This document shows positions 1 through 7,554 of a stretch of DNA of 64,000 bases, piece after piece (within the stretch, counting starts at the first letter, position 1; every line of letters starts with the position of its first letter). The notes beneath the pieces were generated by a model, which was given only the letters and a program-made list of their open reading frames with translations, was not told the origin of the DNA and made no database searches. The DNA is from Ruminococcus bicirculans (ex Wegman et al. 2014) (lineage in GTDB: Bacteria; Bacillota; Clostridia; Oscillospirales; Ruminococcaceae), in assembly GCF_000723465.1 (NCBI RefSeq), contig NZ_HF545616.1, forward strand, positions 1,178,001 through 1,242,000. The letters are read 5' to 3'. The translations under genes and the position numbers were made by a program.

Positions 1-1
1 A

Positions 2-1174
2 AGACTTTATGACGGCGGATTTACTGCATATACCACTGTTGACAGAAGTATGCAGAAGAAGGTTGAGAAGGAAATGCAGAAGCAAAGCAATTTCACCACC
101 TATGAAATGAACAAAAAGGACGATACTCTGTGGTCAGGCTTTATCGCTATGGACTACCAGGGCAATGTTAAGGCTATCGTTGGCGGACGTGATAAGAAAG
201 AGGAGTCGAGAGTTTATAATATTGCTACTGATGCCAAACGTTCACCAGGTTCTTGTATCAAGCCTATAGCTTCATACGCTCCAGCGCTGGATCAGGATCT
301 TATGACATGGTCAACCCTGTTCACTGATGAGCCTATCACTATTAAGGTAAAGGGCAAGGACAAAAAGTGGCCTGTAAACTATTCTGAAACAGGCGACAGT
401 GCAAACTGGTCTTATCAGCAGCTTACAACTGTAGAAATGCTCACAAGGTCGCTGAACACTCTTCCTGCACAGCTTATCAAAAAAATGACACCTGCTTATT
501 CCTATAACTTCCTTAAGGAAAAGCTTGACATCACTACGCTTGCAGACTCCGACGCTGACTATTCACCAGTAACTGTCGGCGGTCTTACAAATGGTACTAA
601 GCTTGAGGAGCTTGTAGGCGCTTATATGATATTCGGCAATGGCGGTAAGAAGTATGACGTTACCTACGTTTCAAAGGTAGAGGACGCTGACGGAAACGCT
701 ATCTATGAAAAGAGCGACGGATACAAGCAGGCTATCAGCGAGTCTACCGCTTACGTTATGAACAGAATGATGCAGAATGTTATAACTCAGCAGGACGGTA
801 CTGGTAGATATGCTAAGCTAAACAATACTGACCTTGTCGGTAAGACAGGTACTTCATCTGACTGGTTTGACCTTTCATTTGTAGGCTGTACTCCTGACTA
901 CGTTTCAGGTATCTGGATAGGTTATGAAAACCCTGCCACTATCCCTACGAACGAGTATCAGAATATCGGTGCGATTTGGAAGAACGTTTTTGGTGATATC
1001 GCTGAGAATGAGAAGCATAAGTCATTTGACAAGACTTTCAAAATGCCCGATACAGTTGAAAAGCTCACCTACTGCACAAAGACAGGTAAGCTTGCGTCAA
1101 ATTCATGCTATAGCACGGCAACTGGATATTACAAGAAATCCAACGAGCCTGAGTATTGTAGCGGAAATCATTAA
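2..1174 (+). CDS. Class A penicillin-binding protein (PBP1A-like), 3' part
   Basis: This is the C-terminal part of a bifunctional peptidoglycan synthase; the reading frame is open to the window edge, so the glycosyltransferase domain lies outside. The visible part begins in the linker (R-L-Y-D-G-G-F-T-A-Y-T-T-V-D, the strand that opens the transpeptidase domain in PBP1A). The three penicillin-binding motifs follow: S-C-I-K in the context SPGSCIKP (nucleophile Ser), S-L-N, and K-T-G-T. The C-terminus is cysteine-rich (four Cys in the last 33 residues), which could form disulfides outside the cell. The family cross-links peptidoglycan at the outer face of the membrane. A Met at position 50 is internal to the domain and is not the true start. 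A strong terminator follows directly, so this ends its transcript. Confidence 0.93.
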   Translation, partial: RLYDGGFTAYTTVDRSMQKKVEKEMQKQSNFTTYEMNKKDDTLWSGFIAMDYQGNVKAIVGGRDKKEESRVYNIATDAKRSPGSCIKPIASYAPALDQDLMTWSTLFTDEPITIKVKGKDKKWPVNYSETGDSANWSYQQLTTVEMLTRSLNTLPAQLIKKMTPAYSYNFLKEKLDITTLADSDADYSPVTVGGLTNGTKLEELVGAYMIFGNGGKKYDVTYVSKVEDADGNAIYEKSDGYKQAISESTAYVMNRMMQNVITQQDGTGRYAKLNNTDLVGKTGTSSDWFDLSFVGCTPDYVSGIWIGYENPATIPTNEYQNIGAIWKNVFGDIAENEKHKSFDKTFKMPDTVEKLTYCTKTGKLASNSCYSTATGYYKKSNEPEYCSGNH

Positions 1175-1180
1175 AATTAA

Positions 1181-1209
1181 AGCCTCCATAACTCTATGGA
1201 GGCTTTTTT
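1181..1209 (+). terminator. Rho-independent terminator after the PBP gene
   Basis: A 9-bp stem (gcctccata / tatggaggc) with a 4-nt loop is followed by TTTTTT, seven bases after the stop codon of the penicillin-binding protein gene. Confidence 0.9.
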
Positions 1210-1223
1210 GAAAGGAAATCATT

Positions 1224-2342
1224 ATGGAAAATAAACTGCGAATGTGCGTTCCATGCCATTTTGGGCTTGAAAGCGTGCTTGCATATGAGATAAAAAAGAT
1301 AGGCGGTGAAAATCTTACCACAACTGACGGGAAGATAAGCTTTGAAGGTGGCTTTGACGTGCTTGCAAAGGCAAATCTTTGGATTGCCACAGGAGAGCGT
1401 GTGCTTATCGAGCTTGGCAGCTTTAGAGCAGAAAGCTTTGAACAGCTTTTTGACGGTGTTATGAATCTTCCGCTGGAGAACTTTATCGGCAGGGAGGACG
1501 CTTTTCCTGTTAAGGGTCATGCCCTTAATTCAAAGCTTCATTCTATCCCTGATTGTCAGAAGATAATCAAAAAAGCCTGCGTTAAAAGACTTGAAAAAGC
1601 CTATGGCATAAGCTATTTTGAGGAAACTGCATCGAAACATCAGATACAGTTTGCTATCCATAAGGACATTGCGACTATCTATCTTGATACATCAGGTGTA
1701 GGACTTCACAAGCGTGGCTACAGAAGAAATTCCAACGACGCACCTATCAAGGAAACACTTGCCGCAGGTATAGTTGACCTTGCAAGAGTTCGTGCGGACT
1801 CAGTTGTGGTGGATCCTATGTGCGGTTCAGGTACATTTCTTATTGAGTCGGCATACAAGGCACTGAAAGTTGCACCTGGTCTGAGAAGAAATTTTGCGGC
1901 AGAGCAGTGGTCACAGATACCTGAAACAGCGTGGCGCAATGCAAGAGCCGAGGCTATGGACGCTATCGACAGGCAGGGTGCATTCAAGGCGTTTGGCTTT
2001 GATGTTGATGATATAGCGGTTGAGCTTACAAGAAACAACGCTAAAAAGGCAGGAGTAGGCTCGAAGCTTACAGTAAAACAGCAGGATATCTCAAAATACA
2101 GCCAGATAGAGGGTTCGATAACAATTGTCAATCCCCCATATGGCGAGCGTATGCTTGAAATAAAGGAAGCCGAGGAGCTTTATAAGAAAATGGGACAAAG
2201 ACTTTGCCCGTCAAAGGAGAACCCATGCTATATAATCTCCCCACATGAGGAGTTTGAGGTGTTTTTCGGCAAAAAGGCTGACAAAAAGCGTAAGCTTTAC
2301 AACGGCATGATAAAATGTAATCTGTATATGTATTTCAAGTGA
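1224..2342 (+). CDS. THUMP-domain class I SAM-dependent 23S rRNA methyltransferase (RlmL N-domain / YpsC family)
   Basis: The protein has an N-terminal ferredoxin-like/THUMP RNA-binding region (about residues 1-160) and a C-terminal Rossmann methyltransferase domain. The SAM-binding motif is V-D-P-M-C-G-S-G-T-F near residue 197, and the N6-adenine/N2-guanine-type catalytic motif N-P-P-Y-G-E-R-M is near residue 306. Its 372 residues match the stand-alone YpsC/RlmL-N family, which methylates a guanine N2 in 23S rRNA. A GAAAGGA ribosome-binding site precedes the ATG. The next gene starts at or just after its stop, so the two are probably co-transcribed. The family is clear, the exact target base is not. 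Confidence 0.88.
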   Translation: MENKLRMCVPCHFGLESVLAYEIKKIGGENLTTTDGKISFEGGFDVLAKANLWIATGERVLIELGSFRAESFEQLFDGVMNLPLENFIGREDAFPVKGHALNSKLHSIPDCQKIIKKACVKRLEKAYGISYFEETASKHQIQFAIHKDIATIYLDTSGVGLHKRGYRRNSNDAPIKETLAAGIVDLARVRADSVVVDPMCGSGTFLIESAYKALKVAPGLRRNFAAEQWSQIPETAWRNARAEAMDAIDRQGAFKAFGFDVDDIAVELTRNNAKKAGVGSKLTVKQQDISKYSQIEGSITIVNPPYGERMLEIKEAEELYKKMGQRLCPSKENPCYIISPHEEFEVFFGKKADKKRKLYNGMIKCNLYMYFK

Positions 2343-2356
2343 GGTGCGTGGTGGGT

Positions 2357-3016
2357 TTGAAATTATCAGAACTTGACGGGATCGTATTCGATATGGACGG
2401 CGTTATTTTCGACAGCGAAGTAATAGGTCTTGAAAGCTGGGAGCGCCTTGGAAAGAAATATGGTCTGACCAACGTTCACGAAAATGCTATGAAGTGCATT
2501 GGCAGAAGCACTGTTGATACAATGGCTATCCTAGAAGCCGCATATGGTGACAAAGTGTCAATACCCGAACTTTATGACGAAGCAAAAGCCATTTGTGCAG
2601 ATATTATCGCTGAGTGTGGTTTGCCTCTGAAAAGCGGAGTAAGGGAGTTGCTTTCTTATCTTAAAGAGCGTGATATAAAGGTAGGACTTGCTTCATCAAC
2701 GTCTTACAAAGGGGTTATCAAAAATCTAAAGGGAGCAGGTCTGCTTGATTATTTCCATGTGATTATTGGCGGAGATATGATAAAACATTCAAAGCCACAG
2801 CCTGAGATATATTTACTTGCCTGTGAGAAGCTGGGAGTAAGGCCTGAGAAAACTGTTGCTGTAGAGGACTCTTACAATGGCATAAAGGCGGCTTACAATG
2901 CAAAGATGATACCAATAATGGTGCCAGATCTTATTGCACCGACAGATGAGATATTGTCAATGGTGTACAAGAAAATGGATAGTTTGGACGCTGTCCTTGA
3001 ATATTTTAAAGCATAA
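2357..3016 (+). CDS. HAD-superfamily hydrolase, beta-phosphoglucomutase-like (subfamily IA)
   Basis: The motif order is that of a HAD phosphatase/phosphomutase: motif I D-M-D-G-V-I-F-D with the nucleophile and general acid Asp residues, motif II Ser in L-A-S-S-T, motif III Lys in K-H-S-K-P, and motif IV E-D-S-Y-N-G. A helical cap lies between motifs I and II, as in beta-phosphoglucomutase and sugar-phosphate phosphatases. The start is uncertain: the frame opens with GTG at 2339, overlapping the previous stop, but the SD-like GAGGTG at 2341-2346 best serves TTG 2357 (M-K-L-S-E-L-D) or GTG 2351. The substrate cannot be assigned. A terminator follows. Confidence 0.85.
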   Translation: MKLSELDGIVFDMDGVIFDSEVIGLESWERLGKKYGLTNVHENAMKCIGRSTVDTMAILEAAYGDKVSIPELYDEAKAICADIIAECGLPLKSGVRELLSYLKERDIKVGLASSTSYKGVIKNLKGAGLLDYFHVIIGGDMIKHSKPQPEIYLLACEKLGVRPEKTVAVEDSYNGIKAAYNAKMIPIMVPDLIAPTDEILSMVYKKMDSLDAVLEYFKA

Positions 3017-3022
3017 ACAAAA

Positions 3023-3054
3023 CCCCTCGGCTTATCACCGAGGGGCTTTGCTTT
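3023..3054 (+). terminator. Rho-independent terminator after the HAD gene
   Basis: An 8-bp GC-rich stem (cccctcgg / ccgagggg) with a 7-nt loop is followed by a T-rich tail, seven bases after the stop. Confidence 0.85.
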
Positions 3055-3149
3055 AAGTGTGATGAAATAAATGCAATGTACTCGTCAAATCCTCCACACT
3101 CTACTCTAAAAAACAGACCATGCAAGGAATTTCCATCCCAGCAGGAGCG

Positions 3150-3190
3150 AATAGACTTTTCTTTGGCAAACGCTTACGAAAAGAAACACC
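3150..3190 (+). repeat. 41-bp direct repeat, copy 1
   Basis: It begins aatagacttttctttggcaa and ends aagaaacacc. It differs from copy 2 at only a few bases in the centre (cgcttacg against cctcacg). An internal 7-bp pairing between TTTCTTT and AAAGAAA is possible. Confidence 0.75.
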
Positions 3191-3240
3191 CACTCAGTTA
3201 CAAAACTGAGTGGGCTTTTCGTTTCGCTTTTACTTGACAA

Positions 3241-3281
3241 AATAGACTTTTCTTTGGCAAACCCTCACGAAAAGAAACACC
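3241..3281 (+). repeat. 41-bp direct repeat, copy 2
   Basis: Same element as at 3150-3190, 91 bp downstream in the same orientation, again followed by a hairpin but with an unrelated stem sequence. Confidence 0.75.
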
Positions 3282-3500
3282 GCCAATAATCTCACAAGTA
3301 ACGGTGTTTCTTTTCACTAAATCTTTGGGAGAAACCGCTTAGCCAATAGGCTTATGCAGTACCCTTTTGTCATTTTTATTATATCACAATGCTAATAAAA
3401 AGTCAAGAGCTATAAGTTCAGAGGATGCCGCTTCTTATCTTATTTTTCGTTCCAATACATTTTTAGATAGTTTTTCAGTTTCGCTACTAAAAAAGCTACA

Positions 3501-3758
3501 CTACGCAAGATATTTTTTAGTGTGTTCTGTCTGCTCAAAAACGAGCTTGCCATTCTTTTCACGGCGTATCAGCAAAACCAACGGACACGGAGTATCATCA
3601 AGAAGTCCATTTGAACCTTTGCTTGGATCACGGTAAGACAACGCCACCGTATTCTTATTCCAGGATTGTGACAACTTTTCAGCCGTATCAAAGTTAAGAC
3701 CCTGCTGCCTACAATAATCTTTAATTTCGTTTCTCCATTCATCAAAAAGCTTGCACAT
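3501..3758 (-). CDS. Small hypothetical protein (85 aa)
   Basis: I do not recognise the family. The product is a soluble protein of 85 residues with an N-terminal helical, charged half (M-C-K-L-F-D-E-W-R-N-E-I) and a C-terminal half that looks like short beta strands (P-L-V-L-L-I-R-R). No signal peptide or membrane segment is seen. ATG 3758 is chosen because a perfect AAAGGAG lies 7 nt upstream; the longer frame from GTG 3785 would overlap the upstream gene. It begins 4 nt after the stop of the 91-aa gene upstream, so the two form a bicistron under the promoter at 4063-4092. A two-gene module (toxin-antitoxin or immunity) fits the layout, but nothing in the sequence proves it. Confidence 0.7.
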   Translation of the reverse strand: MCKLFDEWRNEIKDYCRQQGLNFDTAEKLSQSWNKNTVALSYRDPSKGSNGLLDDTPCPLVLLIRREKNGKLVFEQTEHTKKYLA

Positions 3759-3762
3759 AATA

Positions 3763-4038
3763 TCACTCCTTTGAGGAATTACCACGAATTATGAGTCTAT
3801 CCTTGCCCTTTGTGAACAATGCAAACTCATCTCCTGTGTGAGCAGTCAACGCCGAAAGATCAGCCATATTAACGCTTTTCTTATCGACTATTACTTTGCT
3901 GTCAAACTCAGAAAGCTTTTCGAGTAGATCCTTTTGGCGATTATTAAGCTCAATACCAAAAACAGCGTTTGGATTGCCCTTACCTGTATGTTTCTGCTCA
4001 ATAGGCAATTCAATAGTTTTTTCTATTGAATTTATCAT
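3763..4038 (-). CDS. Small hypothetical protein (91 aa), first gene of a two-gene operon
   Basis: Family not recognised. The 91 residues are mostly polar, with a central helix (N-N-R-Q-K-D-L-L-E-K-L) and a C-terminal strand-rich part (A-L-F-T-K-G-K-D-R-L-I-I-R-G). There is no signal peptide or membrane segment. The frame extends to 4092, but a TTGACA-N18-TATAAT promoter lies inside that extension (4063-4092), so translation must begin downstream; ATG 4038 (M-I-N-S-I-E-K) is the first candidate. Its ribosome-binding site is weak, which suggests low or regulated translation. The neighbouring 85-aa gene follows at once. Confidence 0.65.
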   Translation of the reverse strand: MINSIEKTIELPIEQKHTGKGNPNAVFGIELNNRQKDLLEKLSEFDSKVIVDKKSVNMADLSALTAHTGDEFALFTKGKDRLIIRGNSSKE

Positions 4039-4062
4039 TATATTTTCAACTATCTTTCTATC

Positions 4063-4092
4063 ATTATACCTCTTTTCAGAGGCTTCTGTCAA
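4063..4092 (-). promoter_or_regulatory. SigA-type promoter of the two small hypothetical genes
   Basis: On the minus strand, TTGACA (4087-4092) and TATAAT (4063-4068) are both perfect matches to consensus, with an 18-bp spacer. Transcription would start near 4056, leaving a leader under 20 nt. Confidence 0.75.
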
Positions 4093-4138
4093 GTCTATTT
4101 TTCCTCTGTTGCTGACCTCAACAAAAGAAAAAGGTCAA

Positions 4139-4173
4139 CAAAAAAGAGAGCATCTTATATTTAAGACACTCTC
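4139..4173 (-). terminator. Hairpin with T-run between tsf and the small operon
   Basis: On the minus strand a stem gagagtgtctta / taagatgctctc (4146-4173, one mismatch) is followed by TTTTTT. tsf already has its own terminator at 4265-4300, so this may be a second one or end a short unannotated transcript. The remainder of 4093-4264 shows no gene. Confidence 0.5.
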
Positions 4174-4264
4174 TACTGAAGACATATTAACTTGTACTTA
4201 TATTATATCGCATAGTCGAATGACGCAGTATAATAAAAGTTGACAAGTTACAATCAAAAGCCCA

Positions 4265-4300
4265 TAAAAAAAGTCCCTCGGCTCACCACCGAGGGACTTT
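4265..4300 (-). terminator. Rho-independent terminator after tsf
   Basis: On the minus strand, stem aaagtccctcgg / ccgagggacttt is followed by a run of seven T, just after the tsf stop codon. Confidence 0.9.
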
Positions 4301-4317
4301 CATTTATGTCAGAAAGA

Positions 4318-5238
4318 TTACTTTGTCATTGCTGCAACTTCGTCAGCGAAGTTCTCTTCCTTCTTCTCTACGCCTTCGCCTCTCTCGAAACGAACGTACT
4401 CAACAACGTCGATCTTGCCGCCAAGCTTCTTAGCTACAGACTCAACGTACTTGCCAACAGATACCTTATCATCCTTAACGAATGCCTGCTCAAGGAGGCA
4501 GTTCTCAGAATAGTATTTGCCAATCTTACCGTCGATGATCTTGTGCTTAACCTGCTCAGGCTTGTTAGCCATCTTAGGATCTTCAGCCATCTGAGCCAGC
4601 ATGATCTCTCTCTCCTTGTCAAGAGCGTCAGCAGGAACAGCCTCTCTGTTCAGGTATGCAGGATTCATAGCTGCAACCTGAAGTGCACAGTCCTTACCAG
4701 CAGCAAGGAGCTCAGCATTGTCAGCTGCAATGTCAGAATCAAGCTTTACCATAACGCCGATGCTGCCTGCACCGTGAACGTAAGGAACAAGAATGCCTTC
4801 CATTCTCTTGAATCTTCTGATTACCATGTTCTCTCTGATCTTGATGAACAGATCCTGAAGTGTCTCTTCAACTGTCTTGTCACCACCGCTGATCTTTGTT
4901 GCCTTAAGTGCGTCAACATCAGCAGGGTTTGTCTCGATTACTGTATCAGCAACTGCTGCAACGAAAGCCTTGAACTCATCATTGTTAGCAGCAAAGTCTG
5001 TTTCGATGTTTACTTCAAGAACGCAGCCTACGTTGCCCTTAACTACAGCTGTGCAGATACCCTCTGCTGCAACTCTGCCGCTCTTCTTGGCCTGTGTAGC
5101 AAGTCCCTTTTCACGGAGAAGTGTTACTGCCTTTTCCATATCGCCGTCAGCTTCTACAAGAGCCTTCTTGCAGTCCATCATGCCAACGCCTGTTGCTGTC
5201 ATAAGTTCTTTGATCTCTGCTACGGATACCTTACCCAT
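4318..5238 (-). CDS. tsf: Elongation factor Ts
   Basis: EF-Ts catalyses GDP-GTP exchange on EF-Tu during translation. The N-terminal UBA-like domain (V-A-E-I-K-E-L-M-T-A-T-G-V-G-M-M-D-C-K-K-A-L, first 30 residues) is the classic signature, followed by the core dimerisation subdomains with the T-D-F-A-A motif. Its 306 residues are of normal family length. AGGAGG precedes the ATG. It lies 75 nt downstream of rpsB in the conserved rpsB-tsf order and is presumably co-transcribed from the rpsB promoter, ending at the terminator at 4265-4300. Confidence 0.97.
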   Translation of the reverse strand: MGKVSVAEIKELMTATGVGMMDCKKALVEADGDMEKAVTLLREKGLATQAKKSGRVAAEGICTAVVKGNVGCVLEVNIETDFAANNDEFKAFVAAVADTVIETNPADVDALKATKISGGDKTVEETLQDLFIKIRENMVIRRFKRMEGILVPYVHGAGSIGVMVKLDSDIAADNAELLAAGKDCALQVAAMNPAYLNREAVPADALDKEREIMLAQMAEDPKMANKPEQVKHKIIDGKIGKYYSENCLLEQAFVKDDKVSVGKYVESVAKKLGGKIDVVEYVRFERGEGVEKKEENFADEVAAMTK

Positions 5239-5313
5239 TATTATTCCTCCTAGTGTTTTATATCGAAATAGGCAGACAAATATACTATAAATGCCTGCCT
5301 GAAATTTCAGCTC

Positions 5314-6057
5314 TTATTCAGCAGCCTCGTCAGCTTCTTCCACCTTATCTGCCTCTTCAGCGGACTCAGCGTCCTCACCCTGTCTGCCTTCGATTATAGC
5401 GTTAGCCATGCAGCCAGCGATAAGCTTAACTGCTCTGATAGCGTCATCGTTACCTGGGATAACATAATCAACATCGTCAGGATCGCAGTTTGTGTCAACG
5501 ATAGCTACTACAGGTATGCCAAGCTTCTTAGCCTCTGCTACAGCGATCTTTTCCTTTCTTGGGTCAACAACGAAAAGTGCGCCTGGAAGCTTCTTCATGT
5601 TCTTGATACCGCCCATGAACTTTTCAAGCTTTTCTATCTCAAGCTTCAGCTTAACAACTTCCTTCTTAGGGAGAAGGTCGAATGTGCCGTCCTCTTCCAT
5701 TGTGTGGAGCTGCTCAAGTCTCTTGATTCTCTGCTGGATCGTCTTGTAGTTTGTCATCATACCGCCGAGCCATCTTGCATTTACATAATGTGCATTAGCT
5801 CTCAGTGCCTCTTCCTTGATAGAATCTCCAGCCTGCTTCTTTGTACCTACGAAAAGTACCTCTTCGCCATTAGCTGAGATGTCACGGATAAACATATAAG
5901 CTTCTTCAAGCTTCTTAACGGTCTTCTGAAGATCGATGATGTAAATTCCGTTTCTTTCTGTGAAAATGTATGGAGCCATTTTAGGGTTCCATCTTCTTGT
6001 CTGGTGACCAAAGTGTACACCAGCTTCAAGAAGCTGCTTCATTGATACTACTCCCAT
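5314..6057 (-). CDS. rpsB: 30S ribosomal protein S2
   Basis: S2 binds 16S rRNA at the head-body junction of the small subunit. The start ([20 protein letters not shown]) and the motif [16 protein letters not shown] are diagnostic. The 247 residues include an acidic C-terminal tail rich in Glu/Ala/Asp, common in this protein. The first of two Met codons is taken because AGGAGG lies 8 nt upstream. A leader of about 125 nt separates it from a strong promoter and may carry autoregulation. Confidence 0.97.
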   Translation of the reverse strand: MGVVSMKQLLEAGVHFGHQTRRWNPKMAPYIFTERNGIYIIDLQKTVKKLEEAYMFIRDISANGEEVLFVGTKKQAGDSIKEEALRANAHYVNARWLGGMMTNYKTIQQRIKRLEQLHTMEEDGTFDLLPKKEVVKLKLEIEKLEKFMGGIKNMKKLPGALFVVDPRKEKIAVAEAKKLGIPVVAIVDTNCDPDDVDYVIPGNDDAIRAVKLIAGCMANAIIEGRQGEDAESAEEADKVEEADEAAE

Positions 6058-6183
6058 TGTAGTAACCTCCTGTTTGGTTTTAGATTTCTGCTTATGCAGA
6101 TGTTTTTATCCTCCGGACGGCTTTACTTGCTTTCACCTGTCTTACGGCAGGACCAACGGCAAAAACCTGTCCGTGCGAATTGC
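6058..6183 (-). promoter_or_regulatory. 5' leader of rpsB-tsf, possibly autoregulatory
   Basis: The leader contains several possible helices: a long-range gcacggac / gtccg pairing, a cctg / cagg hairpin, and a tctgc-ataa-gcaga hairpin close to the ribosome-binding site. Ribosomal-protein leaders of this kind often bind the encoded protein. That role here is inference from position and structure only. Confidence 0.4.
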
Positions 6184-6189
6184 TTTAAT

Positions 6190-6218
6190 ATTATATCATA
6201 TTTTCTATTTCATTTCAA
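6190..6218 (-). promoter_or_regulatory. Promoter of rpsB-tsf
   Basis: On the minus strand, TTGAAA (6213-6218) and TATAAT (6190-6195) are separated by 17 bp. Confidence 0.75.
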
Positions 6219-6232
6219 GAGCTTTCGACAAT

Positions 6233-6523
6233 TTATTTTAACAAATTTTCGATTTTTACAGTTCTGCTCTTTGTGCATACTGCACTATCGTTGAATTTTA
6301 CAAGTATGGTATCTTCGCCGATAAGCTCGATATCCGAGCATTTTATGATAATATCCTCATCTCTGCCCATGATACCGAAAGCCCTTGGTTTGCCATAGAC
6401 GATCAGTGAAACTATGTTCGCTCCCTGAGTATCCATTTCTATATCATCAACATAGCCTATTTTCAGTCCTGTTCGCATATTGACGACCTCTTTATTTCGT
6501 AAGCTTGAAAAACTACAGATCAT
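6233..6523 (-). CDS. YlmC/YmxH-family PRC-barrel protein
   Basis: A 96-residue PRC-barrel protein of the family found beside sporulation and cell-division genes in Firmicutes. The N-terminal signature is S-S-L-R-N-K-E-V-V-N (family pattern L-x-x-K-E-V-I-N), followed by G-x-x-I-G-Y-V-D-D-I-E and a short beta-rich C-terminal half. ATG 6523 is preceded by AAGGGGAAGG; the longer frame has no suitable site. It lies downstream of the Spo0A-like gene but is separated from it by a terminator, so it may be expressed apart. The molecular role of the family is unknown. Confidence 0.75.
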   Translation of the reverse strand: MICSFSSLRNKEVVNMRTGLKIGYVDDIEMDTQGANIVSLIVYGKPRAFGIMGRDEDIIIKCSDIELIGEDTILVKFNDSAVCTKSRTVKIENLLK

Positions 6524-6538
6524 GAAACCTTCCCCTTT

Positions 6539-6578
6539 CAAAAAAAGTGCATACCCTTTATAATAGGTATGCACTTTG
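6539..6578 (-). terminator. Terminator after the Spo0A-like gene
   Basis: On the minus strand, stem aaagtgcatacc / ggtatgcacttt is followed by a T7 run. It sits between the Spo0A-like gene and the PRC-barrel gene. Confidence 0.88.
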
Positions 6579-6587
6579 GGGATCGTC

Positions 6588-7373
6588 CTATGTATGATCG
6601 TTTTTGTTTTTGTAATACATCTCCAGCTGATCGTTATACAAATGCTTTATATATAAAGCTATGGTGTTTATGTACATTGCATTTGTAGGCTTTGTTCCGT
6701 TAGCAAGGCAACTTTCAAAAAGCATTTGCTTATCCACAGGCTTCATTTTTTCCCAGCCTGAAACTATAGCACTTCTTGTTGAGCGTTCAATAGCTGCAGT
6801 GTTTTTTCCGTATTGTTTTTCAATGTCCTTATAAAGTTCGCCTATTTGTACTTTATTACCGTTATATTTGAATATAATAAGAAATATCATGTAGTAGATA
6901 TGGTCATATCCTGAATGTTTGCGGTTTATGCCCGTTGATGTTATGATCCTATGTATCTCCTTTGAAATATTCTGTCTAAGGATATCAGGATCGACAGGTA
7001 TCCTTTTTAGCTTGTCAAGCATATAGTGGCATACGTTCTTAGCGTCGTATGGCATAAGTATGTGCAGAATATCATCATAATCGAGAAGAATACGGATCGT
7101 TTCTGTGTCATCATAAGTGTAGATGTTATATATTATGGGATGAATGTCATCTTCGTGAAGTATCTCACGAAAATGCAGAAGCTTTTTATATCCCAGCTTA
7201 CAGCAGTCAATAACGATAACGTCAGGAGTATATTTTACAGCACCTATCTCAAGCTCTATTTCAGTATCACCGCATATATGGACCTTTGTACCCTTGCGTT
7301 TAAGTTCCTCGGTCAACAGTTTATGCTGGCCGTCATATGACTCGGAAATAAGGACCGAATAATCAGTCAGCAT
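6588..7373 (-). CDS. Spo0A-like transcription factor with a degenerate receiver domain
   Basis: The C-terminal half (about residues 130-245) matches the Spo0A DNA-binding domain: I-H-R-I-I-T-S-T-G-I, then Y-K-D-I-E-K-Q-Y-G-K-N-T-A-A-I-E-R-S-T-R as recognition region and G-T-K-P-T-N near the end. The N-terminal half has the length of a response-regulator receiver, but key residues are altered. The acidic pair near residue 10 is replaced by Ser-Glu-Ser, the phospho-acceptor-like Asp56 is present, and the conserved Lys of strand 5 is Met107. Phosphorylation control is therefore doubtful. ATG 7373 is chosen because AAGGGAG lies 9 nt upstream; a TTG three codons earlier is less well placed. It may be a Spo0A paralogue; a canonical spo0A could lie elsewhere. 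Confidence 0.75.
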   Translation of the reverse strand: MLTDYSVLISESYDGQHKLLTEELKRKGTKVHICGDTEIELEIGAVKYTPDVIVIDCCKLGYKKLLHFREILHEDDIHPIIYNIYTYDDTETIRILLDYDDILHILMPYDAKNVCHYMLDKLKRIPVDPDILRQNISKEIHRIITSTGINRKHSGYDHIYYMIFLIIFKYNGNKVQIGELYKDIEKQYGKNTAAIERSTRSAIVSGWEKMKPVDKQMLFESCLANGTKPTNAMYINTIALYIKHLYNDQLEMYYKNKNDHT

Positions 7374-7419
7374 ACACTTCAACTCCCTTATGACGATTTA
7401 ACATAATAACTCCTATATT

Positions 7420-7448
7420 ATTATATCAAATTTTTTGACTACAAGCAA
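7420..7448 (-). promoter_or_regulatory. Promoter of the Spo0A-like gene
   Basis: On the minus strand, TTGCTT (7443-7448), 17-bp spacer and TATAAT (7420-7425). The leader to ATG 7373 is about 40 nt. Confidence 0.6.
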
Positions 7449-7554
7449 CTTTAATGGCACATTATTAATCAAATTGTTTCAAAAAAGTGACCTTAATGTA
7501 ATTGTATATAAGAAAAATATTCATAAATGTCGATTTAACGTATTGCGACAGAAG

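Larger units (their letters stand above)
3055..3500. other. Intergenic region with a duplicated 41-bp element and hairpins
   Basis: No coding region is supported here. It holds two direct copies of a 41-bp element (3150-3190 and 3241-3281), each ending in a hairpin. The first hairpin has a ccactcagtt / aactgagtgg stem (3190-3213) and the second a gaaacaccg / cggtgtttc stem (3274-3310). Both are flanked by A- and T-rich stretches and could terminate transcription in either direction. The downstream part is AT-rich. Confidence 0.6.

Noticed and set aside
2339-2356. GTG 2339 as start of the HAD gene
   Set aside because: It overlaps the upstream stop and has no ribosome-binding site, while GAGGTG at 2341-2346 serves TTG 2357 or GTG 2351.
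4240-5253. A 337-residue plus-strand ORF over tsf
   Set aside because: It is antisense to elongation factor Ts, Cys/Leu-rich in an unnatural way and matches no family. It is a shadow of the tsf codon pattern.
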